Source: Bacteroidota bacterium
Lineage (GTDB): Bacteria > Bacteroidota > Bacteroidia > B-17B0 > Aurantibacillaceae
Assembly (NCBI GenBank): GCA_025359355.1
Contig: JANYGR010000358.1
Coordinates: 1 to 8,470 of the forward strand
Direction of reading: 5' to 3'
DNA length: 8,470 nucleotides
Position numbers and translations under genes: made by a program. Under the pieces are notes generated by a model. That model made no database searches. It was not told where the DNA came from and was given only the letters and a program-made list of their open reading frames with translations. Of the stretch, positions 1 to 5,416 are shown piece by piece (within the stretch, counting starts at the first letter, position 1; every line of letters starts with the position of its first letter).

Positions 1-1
1 A

Positions 2-628
2 TGGGTTGGTATGAGTAAAGAAACAGCTCATCAATTAGGCACGCCTCTATCGTCTTTAATGGCGTGGATCGATTATCTAAGATCCAGTGGAACAGATGAG
101 TCCATCGTAGTTGAAATGAATCGTGATGTGATGCGTTTAAATATGATCACTGAACGATTCTCTAAGATTGGCTCTCAGCCAACCTTACATGACGAAGATA
201 TTTCTTTGGTTGTAAAAAATGCCATTGATTATTTAAAAACTAGAACATCTAAAAATGTAAATTACAGGTTGTATCTGCCTGATACCGAATTGCACGCTCA
301 ACTATCGGTTCCATTATTTGAATGGGTCATTGAAAACATCTGTAAAAATGCTGTGGATGCAATGGATGGCAAGGGCGAATTAACGATTACCGTTACTGAT
401 ATTCCTGAAGGCGTATCTATTGATATCAAAGATTCGGGTAAGGGCATTCACAAATCTAAATTCAAATCTGTGTTTAAGCCTGGATTTACTACTAAAAAAC
501 GCGGTTGGGGATTAGGCCTTTCTTTATGCAAACGCATAATTGAAAACTATCACAACGGAAAAATTTTTGTGTTACAGAGTGAAGAACATAAAGGCACTAC
601 ATTCAGAATTTTATTAAATAGAGGGTAA
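2..628 (+). CDS. Sensor histidine kinase, C-terminal part (5' end outside the window)
   Basis: This is the catalytic half of a two-component sensor histidine kinase, which autophosphorylates a histidine and passes the phosphate to a response regulator. The reading frame is open from base 2 (Trp-Val-Gly before the first Met at base 11), so that Met is probably internal and the sensor region is missing. Numbering from that Met, the phosphoacceptor H-box is ETAHQLGTPLSSL with His7. The ATP-binding domain has the N-box (KNAVDAMDG, Asn113), the G1 box (DSGKGI, Asp141), the F-box (FKPGFTTKKRGWG) and the G2 box (GWGLGLSL, 165-172). The kinase therefore looks intact and catalytically competent as far as it is visible. 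The WxGMxKETAHQLGTPLSSL context is typical of Bacteroidota kinases. The gene ends in TAA and converges with the next gene. No response regulator is visible in the window, so the signal and target are unknown. Confidence 0.93.
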   Translation, partial: WVGMSKETAHQLGTPLSSLMAWIDYLRSSGTDESIVVEMNRDVMRLNMITERFSKIGSQPTLHDEDISLVVKNAIDYLKTRTSKNVNYRLYLPDTELHAQLSVPLFEWVIENICKNAVDAMDGKGELTITVTDIPEGVSIDIKDSGKGIHKSKFKSVFKPGFTTKKRGWGLGLSLCKRIIENYHNGKIFVLQSEEHKGTTFRILLNRG

Positions 629-657
629 TCCAAACTAAATCGGGTTTCTCATGACTT

Positions 658-678
658 ATTCTGAAACAAGTTCAGAAT
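658..678. repeat. Perfect 8-bp inverted repeat, probable dispersed extragenic repeat and possible terminator
   Basis: ATTCTGAA (658-665) and TTCAGAAT (671-678) are perfect inverted repeats around the loop ACAAG. They lie 29 bases after the histidine kinase stop. On the plus strand the hairpin is followed by GACCTTTCTTTTTTT, so it could terminate kinase transcription. Its minus-strand form, GTCATTCTGAACTTGTTTCA and onward, resembles a short extragenic repeat I recall as common between genes in Bacteroidota. That recollection cannot be checked from this single copy. Confidence 0.55.
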
Positions 679-774
679 GACCTTTCTTTTTTTCGCTAAT
701 TTTTATGATAAGCGTATGCGACTTTTTTAAATTAAAGTGGCTGAAAGAAATCGTCAAGTTTGAGGCGAGCGAAG

Positions 775-821
775 GCTTAAATAATGGGAGTTTGCTTTTT
801 GCAAATGACCATTTTTAAGGC
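775..821. repeat. Long imperfect hairpin between convergent genes
   Basis: Two 21-nt arms (775-795 and 801-821) flank a TTTTT loop. They match at 15 of 21 positions without gaps: GCAAA at the loop end, CCATT in the middle and GC at the base. The hairpin lies in the 629-861 interval, between the plus-strand kinase end and the minus-strand DAHP synthase end. Neither side has a clear U-tract, so it is not a textbook intrinsic terminator. It may be a bidirectional transcript-end structure or a decayed repeat. I found no convincing small ORF in this interval. Confidence 0.45.
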
Positions 822-861
822 AAGGTCAACGAAGAAATTGGCGTTTTCTTACTGACGCAAT

Positions 862-1941
862 TTATTTTTTATTCATCACATCCGTTTGTATCCTAATAGA
901 TTCATCATGTAAATGTTGGCACATTTTTTCTATGAATGTTTTGGGAATGCCTAGTTTTTCAGCCCATTGCGAACGGGTTTTTAAAATTTCCTGCCAACGT
1001 TCTAATTGAAAAATAGTAATCTCATGTTCTTTTTTATAATGTCCTATTTCTTCGATGATGGTCATTCGTTTTTTTAATACATTGATCAATTCATCATCTA
1101 CTTCGTCAATCATATTTCTAAACTGACTGAGTTTGTCAGTAAATTCAGCATTCTCAGACGATCCTTTTCTAAAAACTAACTGAGCTAATAATTCTTTTAA
1201 TGCACTTGGCGTTAATTGTTGTTGCGCATCGCTCAAAGCCACACTAGGATTAATGTGAGTTTCTATCATCAAACCGCTCATCCCTAAGTCCAATGCTTTT
1301 TGTGATACAGGTTGTATTAATTCTCGTTTACCCGATATATGGCTTGGATCGCATATAATGGGCAACTCTGGCATGATTGTTTTCAACTCGATAGGAATTT
1401 CCCACAAAGGCTTATTACGGTATTTTGATTTACCCGTATAATGAAATCCTCGATGTATAGCCGCTAATTTAGTGATTCCCGCCAACGACAAGCGTTCGAT
1501 GGCGCCAATCCATAATTGCAAATCGGCGTGCACTGGATTTTTTATAAAAACAGGTATATCAACACCTTTCAATACATCTGCAATTTCCTGAACACTGAAG
1601 GGATTAACGGTTGTACGTGCTCCAATCCATAACACATCAACACCATGTTTAAGCGCTAATTCAGTATGTTGTGCATTCGCTACTTCTACGGTTGTTTTTA
1701 ATTTGTATTGCTGTTGAACTTCTTTCAACCAATGAAGTCCTTCCTCACCCACTCCTTCAAACGAATTAGGGCGTGTGCGTGGTTTCCAAATACCTGCTCT
1801 GAATAATTTAACAGATTTAATTTCTGCAATTTCTTTAGCCGTTTGCAACACCTGTTCCCTCGTTTCTGCTCCACACGGACCTGCAATAAGCAAAGGCTCA
1901 TTGTCTTTCGTAATCCATGTATTGAGTGGTTGTATATTCAC
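862..1941 (-). CDS. Bifunctional 3-deoxy-7-phosphoheptulonate (DAHP) synthase / chorismate mutase
   Basis: The N-terminal domain (about 1-255) makes DAHP from phosphoenolpyruvate and erythrose 4-phosphate, the first step of the shikimate pathway. The C-terminal AroQ-type domain (about 265-355) converts chorismate to prephenate. The first domain is the type I-beta form: LIAGPCGAE (19-26), KPRTRPNSF (53-61), IGARTT (106-111), IKNP (133-136), AIHRGF (161-166) and DPSH (198-201). Probable metal ligands are Cys23, His201, Glu227 and Asp238; the His-Glu-Asp spacing (26 and 11) is that of characterised family members. In the mutase, Arg275, Arg292, Lys303, Arg315 and Gln352 match E. coli Arg11, Arg28, Lys39, Arg51 and Gln88 in spacing, but the Glu52 position is Trp316. 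DAHP synthase first, mutase second is the order known from Prevotella nigrescens, where prephenate inhibits the fused enzyme; similar feedback is inferred here. The start is GTG (1939-1941), as an in-frame stop lies just upstream (1951-1953) with no ATG between. Confidence 0.95.
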   Translation of the reverse strand: MNIQPLNTWITKDNEPLLIAGPCGAETREQVLQTAKEIAEIKSVKLFRAGIWKPRTRPNSFEGVGEEGLHWLKEVQQQYKLKTTVEVANAQHTELALKHGVDVLWIGARTTVNPFSVQEIADVLKGVDIPVFIKNPVHADLQLWIGAIERLSLAGITKLAAIHRGFHYTGKSKYRNKPLWEIPIELKTIMPELPIICDPSHISGKRELIQPVSQKALDLGMSGLMIETHINPSVALSDAQQQLTPSALKELLAQLVFRKGSSENAEFTDKLSQFRNMIDEVDDELINVLKKRMTIIEEIGHYKKEHEITIFQLERWQEILKTRSQWAEKLGIPKTFIEKMCQHLHDESIRIQTDVMNKK

Positions 1942-1996
1942 AAGTAAGATTCAAAGTTACACTAAAAAATATAACGAATTACTTTTTTTAGGGCTA

Positions 1997-2004
1997 CAAA
2001 TATA
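1997..2004 (-). promoter_or_regulatory. Candidate Bacteroidota -7 element for the DAHP synthase/chorismate mutase gene
   Basis: The minus strand reads TATATTTG, matching the Bacteroidota -7 consensus TAnnTTTG. It lies between the sdh terminator and the GTG start and would give a leader of roughly 50 nt. No good TTTG -33 box is visible at the expected distance, so support rests on the -7 match and the position. Confidence 0.45.
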
Positions 2005-2057
2005 ACAGAGTTTGTGATACTTTGTTTTTTGAGAAGAATTGTTTTTTTGATTTGGGC

Positions 2058-2078
2058 TTTTGAAATGTTGTTTCAAAA
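2058..2078 (-). repeat. Perfect 8-bp hairpin just beyond the sdh terminator
   Basis: TTTTGAAA (2058-2065) and TTTCAAAA (2071-2078) flank a 5-nt loop and directly abut the sdhB terminator. The stretch GGCTTTTG at 2055-2062 overlaps this hairpin. It could also pair with CAAAAGCC at 2079-2086, which is part of the terminator stem. The hairpin may stabilise the transcript 3' end or be a secondary terminator; it has no T-tract of its own. Confidence 0.4.
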
Positions 2079-2116
2079 CAAAAGCCTCTGTAATTAGTTA
2101 ATTACAGAGGCTTTTG
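2079..2116 (-). terminator. Intrinsic terminator of the sdh operon
   Basis: A perfect 18-bp inverted repeat (2079-2096 paired with 2099-2116; core AAAGCCTCTGTAATTA) begins 16 bases past the sdhB stop. In the minus-strand transcript the stem ends in GGCTTTTG and is followed by TTTTG, giving a U-rich tail. It separates sdhCAB from the DAHP synthase gene, which is transcribed in the same direction. Confidence 0.9.
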
Positions 2117-2131
2117 ACTAATTAATATAAT

Positions 2132-2905
2132 CTATTTAGAATACGTTAAAGCTGCTGATGTTAATTCACGGTTCATACGCGCTATGTTTTCTAAAGAAAT
2201 TCCTTTAGGACATTCTGCTTCGCAAGCTCCTGTGTTAGTACAATTTCCAAATCCTTCTTCGTCCATTGCAGCAACCATTTTAAGCACACGTGCTTTACGT
2301 TCTACTTGTCCTTGAGGTAATAATGCTAATTGAGAAACTTTAGCTGATACGAATAGCATAGCAGATCCATTTTTACAAGCTGCTACGCAAGCTCCACAGC
2401 CGATACATGCTGCTGCTCCAAAAGCCTCATCAGCTGCATCTTTAGGAATTAAAATATTATTAGCATCCTGAGCATTACCAGTGTTTACAGATATATAACC
2501 GCCTGAAGCAATAATTCTATCAAACGCGCCTCTATCTACTGCTAAATCTTTTATTACAGGAAAGGCTGCGCTTCTCCATGGTTCAACAACAATTGTATCA
2601 CCAGTTTTAAATGAACGCATATGTAATTGACAAGTCGTTACGCCTTGTTTTGGTCCATGTGGGCGACCATTGATGTACATTGAACACATACCGCAAATTC
2701 CTTCGCGACAATCATGGTCAAATGCAATCGCTTCTTTGCCTTCACTGATTAATTTTTCATTTAATACGTCAAACATTTCCAAAAACGACATATCTGTAGA
2801 GATACCTGTTAATTGGTGTGTTTCAAAGCTACCTGTTGCTTTCGTGTTTTTTTGTCTCCAAACTTTTAAAGTTAGATTTAGTTCTTGTGAATTTGCTCCT
2901 GCCAT
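2132..2905 (-). CDS. sdhB: Succinate dehydrogenase/fumarate reductase iron-sulfur subunit
   Basis: This subunit carries electrons between the flavin of SdhA and the quinone/heme site in SdhC, on the cytoplasmic face of the membrane. At 257 residues it is of normal length. The N-terminal ferredoxin domain binds [2Fe-2S] through Cys66, Cys71, Cys74 and Cys92 (CREGICGMC, then TTC). The C-terminal domain has CIGCGACVAAC (167-177) and CTNTGACEAECP (222-233). By analogy with E. coli SdhB, Cys167, Cys170, Cys173 and Cys232 bind [4Fe-4S], and Cys177, Cys222 and Cys228 bind [3Fe-4S]. All eleven ligands are present. It is the last gene of the operon, followed by a strong terminator. It is separated from sdhA by a four-helix-bundle gene cassette whose repeat ends five bases before this ATG. 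The upstream bases show no Shine-Dalgarno sequence. The family works as succinate oxidase or fumarate reductase, and direction cannot be read from sequence. Confidence 0.97.
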   Translation of the reverse strand: MAGANSQELNLTLKVWRQKNTKATGSFETHQLTGISTDMSFLEMFDVLNEKLISEGKEAIAFDHDCREGICGMCSMYINGRPHGPKQGVTTCQLHMRSFKTGDTIVVEPWRSAAFPVIKDLAVDRGAFDRIIASGGYISVNTGNAQDANNILIPKDAADEAFGAAACIGCGACVAACKNGSAMLFVSAKVSQLALLPQGQVERKARVLKMVAAMDEEGFGNCTNTGACEAECPKGISLENIARMNRELTSAALTYSK

Positions 2906-2910
2906 ATTAT

Positions 2911-2936
2911 TAGGATTTAGCGGTTAGGATTTAGGG
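2911..2936 (-). repeat. Terminal inverted repeat of the four-helix-bundle cassette, sdhB side
   Basis: The plus strand begins TAGGATTTAG (2911-2920) and repeats TTAGGATTTAGGG (2924-2936), so the arm itself contains two units. Compared without gaps with the reverse complement of 3351-3376, it agrees at 21 of 26 positions; the outer TAGG and the inner AGGATTTAGGG are exact. The arm ends five bases before the sdhB start codon. A small hairpin, GGGT (2934-2937) with ACCC (2943-2946), overlaps its inner edge. Confidence 0.85.
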
Positions 2937-2964
2937 TTTTGTACCCAAAAACTCTACCCGAAAT

Positions 2965-3336
2965 TTACTTTATTTTTTCTTCTAATTTTTTAATTAATAC
3001 ACTTAACATTTTCATTTCTTCCACTATCAACGAATTTATTTTATCGCAATCTATTATTTTCACAAAGCCTAATCTAACACTAAGGGTAACAGCTGCTTCA
3101 ACTTCTCTTAAACTACCTTCTGCTATGTATAAAAAACTCACATAACTCTTTGTGGTATTTCTTCCAAATCCTTCTGCAATATTTAAACTTATTGAACAAC
3201 TCGCCCTTCTTATTTGGCTGGTTAATCCATAAATCTCTTCTTTCGGAAATTGAGATGATAACCTATAAATTTCAACAGTTAAATCAACCGACTTTTGCCA
3301 AACAATTAAGTCTTTGTATGAATTTATAGTTGCCAT
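2965..3336 (-). CDS. Four-helix-bundle protein, 23S rRNA intervening-sequence (S23/IVP) family
   Basis: This 123-residue protein belongs to the S23/IVP family, first known from ORFs inside 23S rRNA intervening sequences and related to the Avd accessory protein of diversity-generating retroelements. Family hallmarks are clear: YKDLIVWQKS (7-16), FPKEEIYGLTSQIRRAS (30-46), NIAEGFGR (52-59) and FLYIAEGSLREVE (68-80), followed by a final amphipathic helix (98-122) rich in Lys and Glu. Length and helix order fit a complete, undamaged protein. Family members form basic oligomers proposed to bind nucleic acid, but the biochemical role of free-standing copies is unknown. The gene sits between sdhA and sdhB in the same direction and is probably co-transcribed with them. 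It is bracketed by inverted repeats and preceded by an AAAGGGG ribosome-binding site. A metabolic role in succinate oxidation is not indicated; a passenger or selfish gene is more likely. Confidence 0.93.
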   Translation of the reverse strand: MATINSYKDLIVWQKSVDLTVEIYRLSSQFPKEEIYGLTSQIRRASCSISLNIAEGFGRNTTKSYVSFLYIAEGSLREVEAAVTLSVRLGFVKIIDCDKINSLIVEEMKMLSVLIKKLEEKIK

Positions 3337-3342
3337 CTTTTG

Positions 3343-3349
3343 CCCCTTT
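3343..3349 (-). promoter_or_regulatory. Purine-rich ribosome-binding site of the four-helix-bundle gene
   Basis: The minus strand reads AAAGGGG, with six bases between it and the ATG at 3334-3336. sdhA and sdhB have no comparable Shine-Dalgarno sequence, so the cassette seems to bring its own translation signal. Confidence 0.55.
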
Positions 3350-3350
3350 C

Positions 3351-3376
3351 CCCTAAATCCTCTTCCCTAAACCCTA
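3351..3376 (-). repeat. Terminal inverted repeat of the four-helix-bundle cassette, sdhA side
   Basis: Read on the minus strand, this arm starts TAGGGTTTAGGG, where the first TAG is the sdhA stop codon, and continues AAGAGGATTTAGGG. It is the partner of 2911-2936. Counting one G-U pair, 22 of 26 positions would pair in RNA; the mismatches are confined to the middle, at arm positions 11 and 13-15. Confidence 0.85.
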
Positions 3377-5386
3377 TTTATAAGAACGTTGTGCAATTTT
3401 AATATTCTCGTATTTCAATTCTTCTTTATTCAATTCCCAATCGCTAACGCCTTTATATTCCCAAGCAGCTACATAAGCGAAGTTCACGTCATCACGTTTT
3501 GCTTCACCGTCTTCTGTTTGGTGTTCTTCACGGAAGTGACCTCCACAGCTTTCTTCGCGGTGTAAGGCATCTTTACACATTAATTCTCCTAACTCAATAA
3601 AGTCGGCCACGCGACCAGCTTTTTCTAAATCAGGATTAAATTCATCAGCAGTTCCTAGTACACGAACATCACTCCAAAATTCTTTACGTAATGCTTGTAT
3701 CTCTGCAATAGCTTCTGTTAAGCCTTGTTTGTTACGAGCCATACCGCATTTGTTCCACATAATTAAACCCAAACGTTTGTGGAAACTTTCTACTGATTTA
3801 GTTCCTTTAATGTTTAAGAATTTATTAATTAAATCTGTTTGCTCTTTTAAAGCAACATCAAATGCAGGGTGTTTTGTTTTTAATTTATCGATAGAATCTG
3901 CTTTATCTTTTTCAGCACTCATACGAGAAACTTCGTCAGATAAATACACACCTAAAGTATAAGGTATTACGAAATAACCATCCGCTAAGCCTTGCATTAA
4001 TGCAGAAGCACCTAAACGGTTAGCACCATGGTCAGAGAAGTTAGCTTCACCTAATGCATATAAACCTTTTACAGTTGTCATTAAGTTATAATCTACCCAT
4101 AAACCACCCATTGTGTAGTGAACAGCTGGATAAATACGCATTGGCACTTCGTAAGGATTTTCGCCAGTAATTTGAGCGTACATATCAAACAAGTTACCGT
4201 ATTTTTCTTTAACAACTTCTTTACCCATACGCATAATGTCTTCTTGAGTTGCATTATGAATATTACGTTTTGTAGCTTCTGTTTTTCCGTAACGTGCTGT
4301 ATTAAATGCAAAATCTAAATACACTGCCATTTTAGAAGTACCAACACCATAACCAGCATCACAACGTTCTTTAGCTCCACGAGAAGCCACATCACGAGGT
4401 ACAAGATTACCAAATGCAGGGTAACGACGCTCTAAATAATAATCTCTTTCTTCTTCAGGAATATCAGTTGGTTTGCGAGTATCATCTTTCTTTTTAGGAA
4501 CCCATATACGTCCATCATTACGTAATGATTCAGACATTAAAGTTAATTTAGATTGGTGATCGCCAGAAACGGGAATACATGTTGGATGAATTTGTGTGTA
4601 ACAAGGATTACCAAAGAAAGCGCCTTTTTTGTGTGCCTTCCATGCCGCAGTAACGTTACTACCCATTGCATTAGTAGATAAATAGAAAACGTTACCGTAA
4701 CCACCTGTACATAATAATACCGCATGACCAAAATGTTTTTCCATTTCGCCTGTAATTAAATTACGAGCAATAATACCACGAGTAATACCATCAATGGTTA
4801 CTACATCTAACATTTCGTGACGAGAACACAATTCAACAGCTCCCATTCCAACTTGGCGTTGTAAAGCCGAATAAGCACCTAATAATAATTGTTGACCAGT
4901 TTGCCCTGCAGCATAAAATGTACGTTGAACTTGAGTGCCACCGAAAGAACGGTTACTTAATAAGCCGCCGTATTCGCGAGCTAAAGGCACACCTTGCGCC
5001 ACACATTGGTCAATAATACTTGAAGACACTTCTGCTAAACGATGAACGTTTGCTTCGCGCGCACGATAATCTCCACCTTTAATTGTATCGTAAAATAAAC
5101 GATATGTTGAGTCGCCATCATTTTGATAATTTTTAGCTGCATTGATACCGCCTTGTGCAGCAATTGAATGCGCACGACGAGGAGAATCTTGAAAACAAAA
5201 TACTTTTACTTTATATCCCATTTCTGCTAATGAAGAAGCTGCCGAAGCACCAGCTAAACCAGAACCAACAACTAATACTTCTAAACTACGTTTATTAGCT
5301 GGATTTACAAGGTGAACAGTAGAACGGTATTTAGACCATTTTTGATCTATCGCACCTTCTGGAATCTTTGAATCTAATTTACTCAT
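3374..5386 (-). CDS. sdhA: Succinate dehydrogenase/fumarate reductase flavoprotein subunit
   Basis: This catalytic subunit interconverts succinate and fumarate using covalently bound FAD. Its 670 residues suit the long Bacteroidota form. The dinucleotide-binding motif is VVGSGLAGASAA (39-50). The FAD-attaching histidine is His73 in RRAHSIAAQGGINAA (70-84). The substrate site shows QIHPTC (265-270, His267), the catalytic arginine in LVPRDVASRG (Arg331), His423 in AVHYTMGG and Arg457 in GANRLGASALMQG. The C-terminal domain has the conserved HFREEHQT stretch (617-624) and ends QRSYK, then TAG. That stop codon is also the outer end of the inverted repeat of the downstream four-helix-bundle cassette. 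The ATG lies 30 bases after sdhC in an A/T-only-like spacer without a Shine-Dalgarno sequence, which is usual for this phylum. It forms a complex with SdhB and SdhC and is expected on the cytoplasmic side of the inner membrane. Confidence 0.98.
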   Translation of the reverse strand: MSKLDSKIPEGAIDQKWSKYRSTVHLVNPANKRSLEVLVVGSGLAGASAASSLAEMGYKVKVFCFQDSPRRAHSIAAQGGINAAKNYQNDGDSTYRLFYDTIKGGDYRAREANVHRLAEVSSSIIDQCVAQGVPLAREYGGLLSNRSFGGTQVQRTFYAAGQTGQQLLLGAYSALQRQVGMGAVELCSRHEMLDVVTIDGITRGIIARNLITGEMEKHFGHAVLLCTGGYGNVFYLSTNAMGSNVTAAWKAHKKGAFFGNPCYTQIHPTCIPVSGDHQSKLTLMSESLRNDGRIWVPKKKDDTRKPTDIPEEERDYYLERRYPAFGNLVPRDVASRGAKERCDAGYGVGTSKMAVYLDFAFNTARYGKTEATKRNIHNATQEDIMRMGKEVVKEKYGNLFDMYAQITGENPYEVPMRIYPAVHYTMGGLWVDYNLMTTVKGLYALGEANFSDHGANRLGASALMQGLADGYFVIPYTLGVYLSDEVSRMSAEKDKADSIDKLKTKHPAFDVALKEQTDLINKFLNIKGTKSVESFHKRLGLIMWNKCGMARNKQGLTEAIAEIQALRKEFWSDVRVLGTADEFNPDLEKAGRVADFIELGELMCKDALHREESCGGHFREEHQTEDGEAKRDDVNFAYVAAWEYKGVSDWELNKEELKYENIKIAQRSYK

Positions 5387-5416
5387 AATGAAAAATTAAA
5401 AATATGAAATTGAAAA

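Larger units (their letters stand above)
2911..3376 (-). mobile_element. Candidate IVS/S23-type cassette inserted between sdhA and sdhB
   Basis: This 466-bp unit consists of two 26-nt imperfect inverted repeats and one four-helix-bundle gene (2965-3336), and nothing else. The sdhA-side arm starts on the sdhA stop codon itself. The sdhB-side arm ends five bases before the sdhB ATG, so both host genes stay intact. Intervening sequences in 23S rRNA have the same build: complementary ends forming a stem with an S23-family ORF in the loop. I see no clear target-site duplication; the flanks share only short AT-rich strings such as ATAA. There is no transposase, so any movement would need help in trans or an RNA-level mechanism. 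That it is mobile is inferred from the repeat structure and from its unexpected place inside a conserved operon. Confidence 0.6.

Noticed and set aside
1952..1959. TAACTTTG on the minus strand as a promoter -7 box for the DAHP synthase gene
   Set aside because: It fits TAnnTTTG but would place the transcription start almost on the GTG start codon, and no -33 box is visible; 1997-2004 is better placed.
1775..2005. Plus-strand ORF of 76 codons over the start of the DAHP synthase gene
   Set aside because: Antisense to the strongly conserved N-terminus of the DAHP synthase domain, with no recognisable protein features.
2939..3145. Plus-strand ORF of 68 codons opposite the four-helix-bundle gene
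   Set aside because: Antisense shadow of a clearly recognisable family protein; hydrophobic low-complexity translation expected from AT-rich antisense.
2930..3372. Telomere-like TTTAGGG/CCCTAAA heptamers
   Set aside because: They are parts of the cassette's inverted repeats, only single or double units, in an otherwise clearly bacterial segment; no telomere or eukaryotic signal.
2903..3384. Target-site duplication flanking the four-helix-bundle cassette
   Set aside because: Flanks share only short AT strings (ATAA, TTAT) at unequal distances from the arms, which is no better than chance in this composition.
4093..4311. Second minus-strand frame of 72 codons inside sdhA
   Set aside because: The sdhA frame is uninterrupted and conserved throughout, so this is an out-of-frame shadow.
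5387..5416. Missing sdhD gene between sdhC and sdhA
   Set aside because: SdhC has five membrane helices and histidines for two hemes, the single-subunit anchor type that does not use SdhD.
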